A DNA stretch of 6,007 nt from an uncultured Rivibacter sp. (GTDB lineage Bacteria > Pseudomonadota > Gammaproteobacteria > Burkholderiales > Burkholderiaceae), in NCBI GenBank assembly GCA_946481025.1, contig CAMLNA010000204.1, positions 1-6,007 of the forward strand. The letters are read 5' to 3'. Below, in pieces: positions 1-6,007 of this stretch. Positions within the stretch are counted from its first letter, which is position 1, and each line of letters starts with the position of its first letter. Below the pieces are notes generated by a model. That model saw nothing but the letters and a program-made list of their open reading frames with translations, ran no database searches and was not told the origin of the DNA. A program made the position numbers and the translations under genes.

Positions 1-1086
1 CGCACCCGCACCTGCCAGCAGATCAACCTCGACGCCGAGATGCTGGGCGCCGAGGTCAACGCGCACACCGACAAGGACCACACCGCCTTCCACATGCGCG
101 GCCTGGCCCGGCATGCGCAGACCTTCCTGCCGATGCTGGCCGACATCGTGATGCACGGCACCTTTCCCGAGGCCGAACTGGAGCGGGAGCGCCAAGTGCT
201 GCTGCAGGAATACGCCGAGGAAGACGACGATGCGTTCGCCGCGGCGTACAAGCTCTTCGACCAGCTGTGCTACGGCAAGCACGGCATCGCCCAGCCGGTG
301 ATCGGCACGCGCCGCAACATCGAGCGTTTCACCAGCGACGAGCTGCGGGCCTATGTGCAGCAGCAGTACAGCGGCGCCAACGTGATCGTCGGGGTGGCCG
401 GCAACATCGACCCGCAGGCGGTGGTGCAGCAGGCGCGGGCGGCCTTTGCCGGCCTGCCCGCGGGCAGCGTGCACGAGACGCCGGCTGCCGCCTTCGTGGG
501 CGGCTTCGCTGCGCGCCGCATGGCGGGTGTGAGCCAGAGCCACGTGGTGCTGGGCTTTCCGCTGCCGCCCCTGGGCGACGCCACCCACCATGCCGGCATC
601 GTGGCCGCGGCGCTGTTCGGCGAGGGCATGAGCTCGCCGCTGATGGACGAGATCCGCGAGCGCCGCGGGCTCGTCTACTACGCCGCCTGCTCCGCCGACG
701 TGGCCGACGTGGCCGGGCAGTTCGTCGTCGAGGCGTCGATGGCGCCGGAACACGTGGATGAATTCGCCGCCGAGGTGCAGCGCCTGCTGAGGCTGCATGC
801 GCAGACGATCGACGCGCAGCACCTCGAGCGCGCGCGCAACCAGATCGCAGTGCGCCGGCTCGAGACGCTGGAGCGGCCGTTCCGGCGCATCGAGGAGGCG
901 GCGCAGGACCTCTTCGTGTTCGGCCGCGTGCGCTCGCGTGCCGAGGTGGCCGCCCACCTGGAGGCGGTCACGGCGGCGCAGGTGCAGGCGGTGTTCGACC
1001 GCATGCTGGCATCGCGCGCCTCGGTGGCCATCGCCGGCCGCGTGCGCCAGGGGGCTCAGCTGCCCTGGCGCGCGTTGTCAGGCTGA
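1..1086 (+). CDS. M16-family zinc metallopeptidase (PqqL/processing-protease-like), 5'-truncated
   Basis: The open frame runs in from base 1 and ends at TGA 1084-1086, giving 361 codons in the window. The ATG at 40 is internal, because the family-like sequence RTCQQINLDAEMLGAEVNAHT already starts before it. M16 peptidases are inverted-zincin enzymes of about 420 residues built from two similar domains, so some 60 N-terminal residues are missing, including HxxEH. The remaining active-domain part has the NAHT/DH block and, near codon 70, LLQEY, whose Glu (208-210) is the expected third zinc ligand. The second domain carries the R-x(6)-Y signature of the family (R219 and Y226 in RERRGLVYY, window numbering), which helps bind substrate. 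It probably degrades or processes peptides; the substrate and the cell compartment cannot be told because the N-terminus is absent. The 3' end overlaps the convergent gene at 1056-1937 by 31 bp. Family assignment is firm, the precise subfamily is not. Confidence 0.93.
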   Translation, partial: RTRTCQQINLDAEMLGAEVNAHTDKDHTAFHMRGLARHAQTFLPMLADIVMHGTFPEAELERERQVLLQEYAEEDDDAFAAAYKLFDQLCYGKHGIAQPVIGTRRNIERFTSDELRAYVQQQYSGANVIVGVAGNIDPQAVVQQARAAFAGLPAGSVHETPAAAFVGGFAARRMAGVSQSHVVLGFPLPPLGDATHHAGIVAAALFGEGMSSPLMDEIRERRGLVYYAACSADVADVAGQFVVEASMAPEHVDEFAAEVQRLLRLHAQTIDAQHLERARNQIAVRRLETLERPFRRIEEAAQDLFVFGRVRSRAEVAAHLEAVTAAQVQAVFDRMLASRASVAIAGRVRQGAQLPWRALSG

Positions 1087-1937
1087 TCGGCGGGCGGCGA
1101 CGCGGCGCTTTCGCGGCCGGGGATGGCGTCTGTCCACTCGGTCACCTGCCGCGGCGTCATGGTGCCGAAGGGCTCGATGCGGCCGTCGCGATAGCCCTGC
1201 TGCTCCACGTCGGGCAGGTACTGCTCGCGCGACAGCAGCGTGCCGGCGCACACGAGCGTCGGTGGCGGCTCGCGCAGCGTCTCCTGCCGCAGGCGCTCCA
1301 TCAGGTCGGCCATCACCCATTCGGGTACACGGGCACGTTCGCTGGGGTAGATGAAGCCGAACAGCACTAGGTGGCTCAGCAGCACCCGCCAGTGCGGCCC
1401 GAAGCGCAGCAGCAGCCGCTGCCAGTCGAGGTCGGCCGCGCAGTCGCGCAGCAGGTGGGCCACCTCGGCGCCGTCATAGCGCTCGCGTTCCATCACGAAG
1501 GCCTTGGACCAGATGGTCTCTTCGGCCGGCGCCACCTTCACCGGCACGCCCAGCACCTCGGCCGCGACCGCATGGGTGAACCAGCCCTCGTCCACCGAGG
1601 CCACGGCATTGCCCGAGCTGAAGATGAGGTCCACGAAGTGGCTGTCGTCACCATCGTCGGCCCACACCTTGCCGAGCCAGTGCGCATACGCCACCTCGGT
1701 GCGATAGCCGGCGCGTTGCATCGCGTCCTCGATGCGGGGGTAGTCGCTGCGGCAGATGAACAGGTCGAGGTCCTTGGTGGGGCGTTCGATGCCGGTGAAA
1801 CAGGCCACCGAGAACGCACCGCCCAGCAGGTAGGGCAGGTTTCCGGCGTTGAGCGTCTCGAGCACGTGCCGGTAGAACGCTGCGGCGGCCGGGTCGATGC
1901 TTTCCCACGTGGGTGTCGAGGCGGGAGGCTGCTGCAT
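1056..1937 (-). CDS. Nucleotidyltransferase-fold protein (AbiEii/MNT-like), 293 aa
   Basis: This protein has the marks of the DNA polymerase beta-type nucleotidyltransferase fold. It shows a Gly-Gly turn (LLGGAFS, G39-G40), then TKDLDLF with the metal-binding pair D56 and D58, and a likely third acidic residue D103 in FVDLIFS. A conserved-looking block TIWSKAFVMERERYDGAEV (about 141-159) follows, with K145 as a candidate nucleotide-contacting lysine. The C-terminal third (about 180-293) is helical and then Pro/Ala-rich and disordered-looking. The ATG at 1935-1937 was chosen because nucleotidyltransferase sequence begins just after it. The same frame stays open up to 2882, but that part is low-complexity antisense to the phosphoesterase gene. 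No good Shine-Dalgarno precedes the ATG, so the start is less certain than the gene. Substrate is unknown: a nucleic acid, protein or small molecule could be modified. It is divergent from a metallophosphoesterase and converges on the M16 gene with a 31-bp overlap. Confidence 0.85.
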   Translation of the reverse strand: MQQPPASTPTWESIDPAAAAFYRHVLETLNAGNLPYLLGGAFSVACFTGIERPTKDLDLFICRSDYPRIEDAMQRAGYRTEVAYAHWLGKVWADDGDDSHFVDLIFSSGNAVASVDEGWFTHAVAAEVLGVPVKVAPAEETIWSKAFVMERERYDGAEVAHLLRDCAADLDWQRLLLRFGPHWRVLLSHLVLFGFIYPSERARVPEWVMADLMERLRQETLREPPPTLVCAGTLLSREQYLPDVEQQGYRDGRIEPFGTMTPRQVTEWTDAIPGRESAASPPADQPDNARQGS

Positions 1938-2042
1938 GCCGGGGTACGGCAAGGTGCGTGCCGTGGCGTCGCGGGCACCTCGTTTGCCTAGGCCTGTTGA
2001 CCCTCGACGGAATCCCCCAACCAAAAGCACGCCGGAGGAGCG
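1938..2042. promoter_or_regulatory. Divergent intergenic region between nucleotidyltransferase and phosphoesterase
   Basis: These 105 bp separate two divergently read starts and so should hold both promoters (inference). For the + gene, a strong Shine-Dalgarno GGAGGAG lies at 2034-2040 just ahead of ATG 2043. A TTGACC at 1997-2002 could be a -35 element, but nothing close to TATAAT lies 16-18 bp downstream. Two small symmetric elements are present: the perfect palindrome GCCTAGGC at 1986-1993, containing CTAG, and the near-symmetric GTTGACCCTCGAC at 1996-2008. Either might be an operator, but both are short enough to be chance. Confidence 0.4.
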
Positions 2043-2798
2043 ATGTCCGAGGCACCTCAAAGACCGATCCGTTTCGCCGCGGTGGGCGACCTGCATTGCA
2101 CCAAGGCCTCTGCCGGAAGCCTGCGCGACCTGTTCGGCCAGGCGGCCGAGGCGGCCGATGCGCTGCTGCTGTGCGGCGACCTCACCGATTACGGGCTGCC
2201 CGAAGAAGCCAAGGTGCTGGCCGACGAACTCGGCGCCGTCTCCAAGCGGCCCATCGTCGCGGTGCTGGGCAACCACGACTACGAGTCGGGGCAGCCCGAT
2301 GCGGTGCGCCAGGTGCTGCTCGATGCCGGTGTGCAGGTGCTCGACGGCGAAGCCTGCGAGGTCCTCGGGGTGGGCATTGCCGGCGCCAAGGGCTTTTGCG
2401 GCGGCTTCGGCCGCGGCTCGCTCGGCGCCTGGGGCGAAGCGGCCATCAAGCAGTTCGTCAACGAGGCGATCCAGGAGGCCCTGAAGTTCGAATCGGCGCT
2501 GGCCAAGCTGCGCACGCCGCAGCGTCTGGCGCTGCTGCACTACTCGCCGATCGCCGACACCGTGCAGGGCGAGCCGCCGGAGATCTTTCCGTTCCTGGGG
2601 TCGAGCCGGCTCGAAGACCCGCTGCTGCGCTATCCGGTCGATGCCGTCTTTCATGGCCATGCGCACCGGGGTACGCCGGAGGGGCGCACCGTCAACGGCA
2701 CGCCGGTCTACAACGTCGCACGGCCGCTGCTGGCCCGCAGCTTCGTGGCAGGCGTGCCGGCGTTCAAGCTGCTGGAGCTGCCGCCGGCTGTTACATAA
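2043..2798 (+). CDS. Calcineurin-like metallophosphoesterase, 251 aa
   Basis: The five motifs of the calcineurin-like phosphoesterase superfamily occur in order: GDLH (15-18), GDLTD (45-49), GNHD (76-79), the single His in LLHYSP (H166) and GHAH (205-208). These residues bind a two-metal centre that hydrolyses phosphomonoesters or phosphodiesters, so the enzyme should be active. There is no signal peptide or membrane segment, which points to the cytoplasm. The start ATG 2043 is supported by GGAGGAG at 2034-2040 and by the first motif falling at residue 15, as is usual. The stop is TAA 2796-2798. It resembles the stand-alone predicted phosphoesterases related to Icc (COG2129-like), but the substrate cannot be read from sequence. 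An insertion between GNHD and H166 containing a Gly-rich stretch (KGFCGGFGRGS, 116-126) may shape the pocket. It is divergent from the nucleotidyltransferase gene, and a 123-bp gap separates it from the next + gene. Confidence 0.93.
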   Translation: MSEAPQRPIRFAAVGDLHCTKASAGSLRDLFGQAAEAADALLLCGDLTDYGLPEEAKVLADELGAVSKRPIVAVLGNHDYESGQPDAVRQVLLDAGVQVLDGEACEVLGVGIAGAKGFCGGFGRGSLGAWGEAAIKQFVNEAIQEALKFESALAKLRTPQRLALLHYSPIADTVQGEPPEIFPFLGSSRLEDPLLRYPVDAVFHGHAHRGTPEGRTVNGTPVYNVARPLLARSFVAGVPAFKLLELPPAVT

Positions 2799-2921
2799 AA
2801 GTCCTGCAGAGTTGTCGATCGGCGCTCGCCTCACCCGTCGTGTGGTCAGAGCGGCCGGTTTGCGGAGCTCTTGAAGACACATACCACCGCACTCATCGAT
2901 TCAACCGACAGGAGAGACGTC
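2799..2921 (+). promoter_or_regulatory. Intergenic region, probable promoter of the YCII-VOC/hydrolase operon
   Basis: These 123 bp separate two same-strand genes and hold no credible gene or convincing terminator hairpin. The frame of the downstream gene is open back to TTG 2871, but that extension has no family resemblance. A TTGAAG at 2871-2876 followed 18 bp later by ATCGAT (2895-2900) is a weak sigma-70-like candidate. The leader ends in a clear ribosome binding site at 2911-2917. The promoter is inferred from position more than from motif quality. Confidence 0.3.
2911..2917 (+). promoter_or_regulatory. Ribosome binding site deciding the start of the YCII-VOC gene
   Basis: GGAGAGA lies 4 bp before ATG 2922. 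It favours that ATG over the in-frame upstream TTG at 2871, which would add 17 residues unlike the normal YCII N-terminus. Confidence 0.7.
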
Positions 2922-3842
2922 ATGCGATTCATGGTCATCGTCAAGGCAGACAAGAACACCGAAGCGGGCGTGATGCCCACCGAGCAGTTGCTCAAGGAGA
3001 TGGGCGACTACAACGAGCAGCTGGTCAAGGCGGGCGTGATGCTGGCCGGTGAAGGCCTGCACCCCAGCCGGAAGGGCGCGCGGGTCGTGTTCTCCGGCAA
3101 GGACCGCAAGGTGGTGGACGGCCCGTTCTCCGAAACGAAGGAGCTGGTCGCCGGCTACTGGATGTGGCAGTGCAAGGACCTGGACGAGGCGGTGGAGTGG
3201 GCCAGGAAGTGCCCGAACCCGACCGGCGAGGAGTCGGTGCTCGAGATCCGCCAGGTCTTCGAGGCCGATGACTTCGGCGCGGAGTTCACGCCCGAGCTGC
3301 GCGCGCAGGAAGAGCGGCTGATGGCCGACGCGAAGAAGCTGGACGAGGCCCGCAAGAGCGGCGGCGCCGGTGGCGGCGTGAACCCGGTGCCGCAGTCCAC
3401 CGGTGCCACGCCCTACCTCGTGGTGAAGGGTGCCAACGACGCGATCGCCTACTACCAGCGCATCTTCGGGGCCGAGCTGGTGACCCGAATGGACGCGCCC
3501 GACGGCCTGGTGATGCACTCCGAGCTCAAGGTCGGCCCGGCGCTGTTCATGCTGACGGAGGAGCGCCCGGAACACGGTGCGCTGAGCCCGCAGACGCTGG
3601 GCGGCTCGTCCACCACGGCCGTCCTCTACGTGCCTGATGCCGACAAGGTGTTCAACGCTGCGGTGGCCTCCGGCGCGAAGGTGACGATGCCGATGGGCGA
3701 CCAGTTCTGGGGCGACCGTTCGGGCTGCATCACCGACCCGTTCGGCCACAACTGGTTCATCTCGACGCACAAGGAAGACCTGACGCCTGCGCAGATCCAG
3801 GAGCGGGTGAAGAAGATGTTCGAGGGCGGGGCACCCCGGTGA
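2922..3842 (+). CDS. Two-domain fusion: YCII-related (DGPF) domain + VOC/PhnB-like glyoxalase-fold domain, 306 aa
   Basis: Residues 1 to about 115 form a YCII-related/DGPF domain: it opens MRFMVIVKAD, has GEGLHPS (43-49, with H47) and the signature DGPFSETKELVAGYW (66-80). A charged helical stretch (about 116-145) and a Gly/Pro-rich linker (SGGAGGGVNPVPQ, 146-158) lead into a VOC domain of the PhnB-like type (about 160-285). That domain shows TPYLVVKGANDAIAYY, a HSEL strand (199-202), LGGSS, and a GDRSGCITDPFGHNW block (264-278) followed by THKEDLTP. The two domains are usually separate proteins of about 120-150 residues. ATG 2922 is chosen over TTG 2871 because of its ribosome binding site and its fit to the YCII start. 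DGPF proteins often neighbour ECF sigma factor genes, but none is visible here. The stop TGA overlaps the next start (GTGA), so the hydrolase is probably a translationally coupled partner. The biochemical role of both domains is unknown; enzyme activity, ligand binding or resistance by sequestration are all possible. Confidence 0.9.
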   Translation: MRFMVIVKADKNTEAGVMPTEQLLKEMGDYNEQLVKAGVMLAGEGLHPSRKGARVVFSGKDRKVVDGPFSETKELVAGYWMWQCKDLDEAVEWARKCPNPTGEESVLEIRQVFEADDFGAEFTPELRAQEERLMADAKKLDEARKSGGAGGGVNPVPQSTGATPYLVVKGANDAIAYYQRIFGAELVTRMDAPDGLVMHSELKVGPALFMLTEERPEHGALSPQTLGGSSTTAVLYVPDADKVFNAAVASGAKVTMPMGDQFWGDRSGCITDPFGHNWFISTHKEDLTPAQIQERVKKMFEGGAPR

Positions 3843-4717
3843 AGACCCGCGTGCTGGCGCAGCCGGAGCGGGTCTTCCGCGTCAACGGCATCGAGCTGTG
3901 CGCGCAGGTCTTCGGCAGCGCCGCCGACCCGGCGCTGCTGCTGATCGGCGGGGCCGCCTCGTCGATGGACTGGTGGGAAGACGGATTCTGCGAGCGGCTC
4001 GCCGCGGGCGGCCGGCGCGTGATCCGCTACGACCAGCGCGACACCGGACGCTCGACGCACGATGCGCCCGGTGCGCCCACCTACACGCCGGCCGATCTCA
4101 TCGCCGACGCGGTGGCCTTGCTCGATGCCCTGGAGGTGCAGCGCGCGCACATTGCCGGCATCTCGATGGGCGGCGGCATCGCCATGCGCATCGCGCTGGA
4201 CCACCCGGAACGTGTCGCCTCGCTGACGCTGCTGTCCACGAGCCCCGGCGGGCCGGGCGAGTCCGACCTGCCGCCGATGTCGCCCGCCCTCGTGGCTTCC
4301 TTCGCCGAGTCCGCGCCAAAGCCCGACTGGCGCGATCGTGAAGCGGCCGTGGCCTACATCGTGGCGAGCCTGGGGCCGTTTGCCGGCGGGCTGGGCGTGG
4401 ACGAAGCGCACATGCGCGAGGTGGTCGGCCGGGTGGTCGACCGCACGCGTGACATCGAAGCCAGCATGACCAACCACTGGATCCTCGGCGGCGGGGGCGA
4501 GCCGGTGCGCCCCCGGCTGCGGCAGCTGCACGTGCCGACGCTGGTGCTGCACGGCACGGACGACCCTCTGTTCCCCTACGGCCACGCGCAGGCACTGGCC
4601 CGCGAGATCCCCGGGGCGCGGCTCCTGCCGCTGCCCGGCGTGGGACACGAGATGCCGCCGCCGGGCGTGTGGGACGCAGTGGTGCCGGCGATGCTGGAGC
4701 ACACGGCGGCAAGGTGA
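3839..4717 (+). CDS. Alpha/beta hydrolase (RdmC/DnrP-like esterase type), 292 aa
   Basis: This is a single-domain alpha/beta hydrolase with a full triad. The nucleophile elbow GISMGG puts the serine at 109, the acid is D242 in HGTDDPLFP (D241 is the less likely alternative) and the base is H270 in GVGHEMPP. The oxyanion-hole region is LLIGGAASSMDWW (34-46), followed by VIRYDQRDTGRS (61-72). That block is typical of the family that includes the aclacinomycin methylesterase RdmC, though this resemblance does not fix the substrate. A helical cap lies at about 140-225. There is no signal peptide, so a cytoplasmic esterase or a related C-O or C-C hydrolase is likely. The GTG start at 3839 overlaps the previous stop by 4 bp and has a GAGGGCGGGG stretch at 3822-3831 as a plausible ribosome binding site. 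Co-transcription with the YCII-VOC gene is therefore strongly suggested. The stop is TGA 4715-4717, 39 bp before the convergent glnS stop. Confidence 0.92.
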   Translation: MKTRVLAQPERVFRVNGIELCAQVFGSAADPALLLIGGAASSMDWWEDGFCERLAAGGRRVIRYDQRDTGRSTHDAPGAPTYTPADLIADAVALLDALEVQRAHIAGISMGGGIAMRIALDHPERVASLTLLSTSPGGPGESDLPPMSPALVASFAESAPKPDWRDREAAVAYIVASLGPFAGGLGVDEAHMREVVGRVVDRTRDIEASMTNHWILGGGGEPVRPRLRQLHVPTLVLHGTDDPLFPYGHAQALAREIPGARLLPLPGVGHEMPPPGVWDAVVPAMLEHTAAR

Positions 4718-4728
4718 GTGAACGCCAG

Positions 4729-4750
4729 GCCGGTGCGCTTGCGCGCCGGT
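4729..4750. terminator. GC-rich hairpin between convergent genes, possible bidirectional terminator
   Basis: CCGGTGCG (4730-4737) pairs with CGCGCCGG (4742-4749) around the loop CTTG. This makes an 8-bp stem with one G-U pair, and a further G-U pair (4729/4750) is possible. It sits in the 39-bp gap between the hydrolase stop and the glnS stop, the right place to end both transcripts. There is no clear T-run on either strand, so intrinsic termination is uncertain. Confidence 0.45.
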
Positions 4751-4756
4751 TCTACG

Positions 4757-6007
4757 CTACTTCCCCCAGCTGTCCTTCAGCCCGACGATCTTGTTGATCA
4801 CCGCCTTGTCCGCGGAGTGGTCCTTGCGGTCGGCCACGAAGTAGCCGTGGCGTTCGAACTGGAACCTGTCGTCAGGCCTGGCGCGGGCCAGCGACGGCTC
4901 CAGGTAGCCGGTGACCACCTTCTTGCTGTCGGGGTTGAGCACCGCCATGAAGTCCTGGCCGCCCGCGTCGGGGTTGGCGTCGGTGAACAGCCGGTCGTAC
5001 AGCCGCATCTCGGCCTCGATGGCGTCGTGTACGCCCACCCAGGTGATCACGCCCTTGACCTTCACCGCGTCCGCCCCCGGCGTGCCGCTCTTGGTGTCGG
5101 GCACCACGGTGGCGAGCACGGCGGTCACTTCTCCGGCATCGTTCTTCTCGAAGCCGGTGCACTCGATCACGTAGCCGTACTTCAGGCGCACCTTGTTGCC
5201 GGGGAAGAGCCGGAAGAAGCCCTTCGGCGGCACTTCGGCAAAGTCGTCGCGCTCGATCCACACCTCGGGGCCCAGGCTGAAGTGGCGCGTGCCGAGTTCG
5301 GGGCGCTGCGGGTGGGCCGGCGCATGGCAGGGCTCCTTGTGGTCCTGCGCACCGAACACGTCGAACCAGTTGGTGAGCTTGAGCTTGAGCGGGTCGATCA
5401 CCGCCATCGCGCGGGCCGCCTTGCCTTCGAGGTCTTCGCGCAGGGCGCCTTCGAGGTTGCTGTAGTCGATCCAGCCGCCGGCCTTGCTGACGCCGGTGCG
5501 TTCGGCAAACAGGCGAATGCCCTCGGGCGTGTAGCCGCGCCGGCGCATGCCGACGACGGTGGGCATGCGCGGGTCGTCCCAGCCGTCGACGATGCCCTGG
5601 TCCACCAGTGCCTTCAGCTTGCGCTTGCTGGTCACCACGTAGGTGAGGTTGAGCCGTGCGAACTCGTACTGGTGGGGCAGCCTGAAGACATTGGGCTCCC
5701 GCGATTCGAGCGCATGGGCCAGCAGCGGCGTGAACTGCGCCGTCTCGCGCTTGAGCAGCGCAAAGAAGGCCGGCAGGTCGCGCAGCACTGCGTCACGGTC
5801 GTGTTCCCAGCGCACGAACAGCGCGCGCATCTCGCCTTCGGCCTTGCTCGCAAAGAGCTTGGCGCCCTGGTTGTGGCAGGCAAGCGCGAACTCCTTGCCG
5901 GCTTCGAGGCCGGAGGCCTCGATCTTCTCGATCAGCCGCCTGACATGGTCGAACTGCGGCGTGCGCAGGATGGGCACGATGCGCTCGAGCAGCCAGTCGT
6001 AGAACGG
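4757..6007 (-). CDS. glnS: Glutaminyl-tRNA synthetase (glutamine--tRNA ligase), C-terminal 416 residues, start outside window
   Basis: GlnRS charges tRNA-Gln with glutamine using ATP in the cytoplasm. The frame is open from 6007 (beginning PFYDWLLER) to TAG 4757-4759; the HIGH-containing N-terminal half is off the right edge. The apparent start at 5975-5977 is an internal GTG codon, not the gene start. In window numbering, LPHQYEFARLNLTY (110-123) leads to the KMSKS-type loop VVTSKRKL (124-131). After it come GWDDPRMPT (142-150) and RRRGYTPEG, then the two anticodon-binding beta-barrels with WIERDDF, RLFPGNKVRLKYGYVI, KVKGVITWVG, LYDRLFTD and FQFERHGYF, ending VGLKDSWGK. The Thr in TSKRK, where E. 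coli has Met, matches what I recall of other beta-proteobacterial enzymes. The protein ends at the normal GlnRS C-terminus, so there is no YqeY domain. The oddity is an in-frame extra segment of about 95 residues (about 12-107) just before the KMSKS region. Identity as GlnRS is very secure. Confidence 0.97.
   Translation of the reverse strand, partial: PFYDWLLERIVPILRTPQFDHVRRLIEKIEASGLEAGKEFALACHNQGAKLFASKAEGEMRALFVRWEHDRDAVLRDLPAFFALLKRETAQFTPLLAHALESREPNVFRLPHQYEFARLNLTYVVTSKRKLKALVDQGIVDGWDDPRMPTVVGMRRRGYTPEGIRLFAERTGVSKAGGWIDYSNLEGALREDLEGKAARAMAVIDPLKLKLTNWFDVFGAQDHKEPCHAPAHPQRPELGTRHFSLGPEVWIERDDFAEVPPKGFFRLFPGNKVRLKYGYVIECTGFEKNDAGEVTAVLATVVPDTKSGTPGADAVKVKGVITWVGVHDAIEAEMRLYDRLFTDANPDAGGQDFMAVLNPDSKKVVTGYLEPSLARARPDDRFQFERHGYFVADRKDHSADKAVINKIVGLKDSWGK
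5687..5974 (-). other. About 95-residue in-frame insertion within GlnRS, upstream of the KMSKS loop
   Basis: In E. coli GlnRS about nine residues separate the Trp of YDW from the HPRQYEF strand. Here about 105 residues separate DW from HQYEF, leaving roughly 95 extra. The segment starts about at PILRTPQFDHVRR and ends about at LESREPNVFR. It is rich in Leu, Ala, Glu, Arg and Lys with regular hydrophobic spacing, so it is probably a small helical bundle of three to four helices. Its base composition and codon use look like those of the rest of glnS, and flanking GlnRS sequence is intact on both sides. I do not recognise the segment as a known domain. It lacks the N- and C-terminal splice residues of an intein and is too short for one. 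The exact edges are uncertain by a few residues. Confidence 0.75.

Noticed and set aside
1056..2798. A toxin-antitoxin or abortive-infection locus based on the AbiEii-like nucleotidyltransferase.
   Set aside because: No cognate antitoxin gene lies beside it, the neighbour is a divergent phosphoesterase, and composition matches the chromosomal surroundings.
1938..2882. Upstream extension of the minus-strand nucleotidyltransferase frame, giving a 608-residue reading frame.
   Set aside because: The added 315 residues are antisense to the well-supported phosphoesterase gene, are Arg/Gln/His-rich with no fold-like pattern, and normal family sequence starts only after ATG 1937. High GC makes such stop-free shadows common.
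1913..3052. Plus-strand open frame of 379 codons overlapping the phosphoesterase.
   Set aside because: It is Arg/Ala/Gly-rich, out of frame with the motif-bearing phosphoesterase and runs into the YCII gene in the wrong frame.
2901..3770. Long minus-strand open frame of 289 codons opposite the YCII-VOC gene.
   Set aside because: It is His/Arg/Leu/Val-rich, has no recognisable motif and mirrors a gene with clear domains, so it is a codon-bias shadow.
3626..4702. Long minus-strand open frame of 358 codons opposite the hydrolase gene.
   Set aside because: The opposite strand has a complete catalytic triad and family motifs, while this frame is low-complexity Arg/His/Gly-rich sequence.
5687..5974. 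Intein or intron inside glnS as an explanation of the extra segment.
   Set aside because: About 95 residues is too short for an intein, no Cys/Ser start or His-Asn end is seen at the junctions, and the frame stays open and protein-like throughout, which argues against an intron.
5975..5977. A start codon for the minus-strand gene at this position.
   Set aside because: The codon is an internal GTG (Val). The frame upstream reads PFYDWLLERI, which is conserved GlnRS sequence, so the gene continues past the window edge.

Overview
This is a GC-rich, densely coded chromosomal window with few and short gaps. The base composition, strong codon bias and the beta-proteobacterial look of the glutaminyl-tRNA synthetase suggest the order Burkholderiales, perhaps the Rubrivivax/Leptothrix/Comamonadaceae area. 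That placement is inference from remembered family sequences, not from a search. I see no mobile element, CRISPR array, tRNA or rRNA.

Layout. (1) 1-1086, + strand: the 3' part of an M16-family zinc peptidase gene whose start and zinc-binding HxxEH motif lie to the left of the window. (2) 1056-1937, - strand: a nucleotidyltransferase-fold protein that converges on the peptidase gene and overlaps its end by 31 bp. (3) 1938-2042: a 105-bp divergent spacer. (4) 2043-2798, + strand: a calcineurin-like metallophosphoesterase with all its metal-binding motifs. (5) 2922-3842 and 3839-4717, + strand: a two-gene operon joined by a 4-bp GTGA overlap. It encodes a fusion of a YCII/DGPF domain with a PhnB-type VOC (glyoxalase-fold) domain, followed by an alpha/beta hydrolase with a complete Ser-Asp-His triad. 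(6) 4718-4756: a short convergent spacer holding a GC-rich hairpin. (7) 4757-6007, - strand: the C-terminal part of glutaminyl-tRNA synthetase (glnS), whose start lies to the right of the window.

The gene set is mostly ordinary accessory and housekeeping content, and I see no complete new multi-gene system. The most unusual feature is an in-frame segment of roughly 95 residues inside GlnRS. It sits between the helix ending in DWLLER and the LPHQYEF strand that leads to the KMSKS loop, where E. coli GlnRS has only a few residues. The YCII-VOC fusion coupled to a hydrolase, and the divergent nucleotidyltransferase/metallophosphoesterase pair, also deserve a second look.
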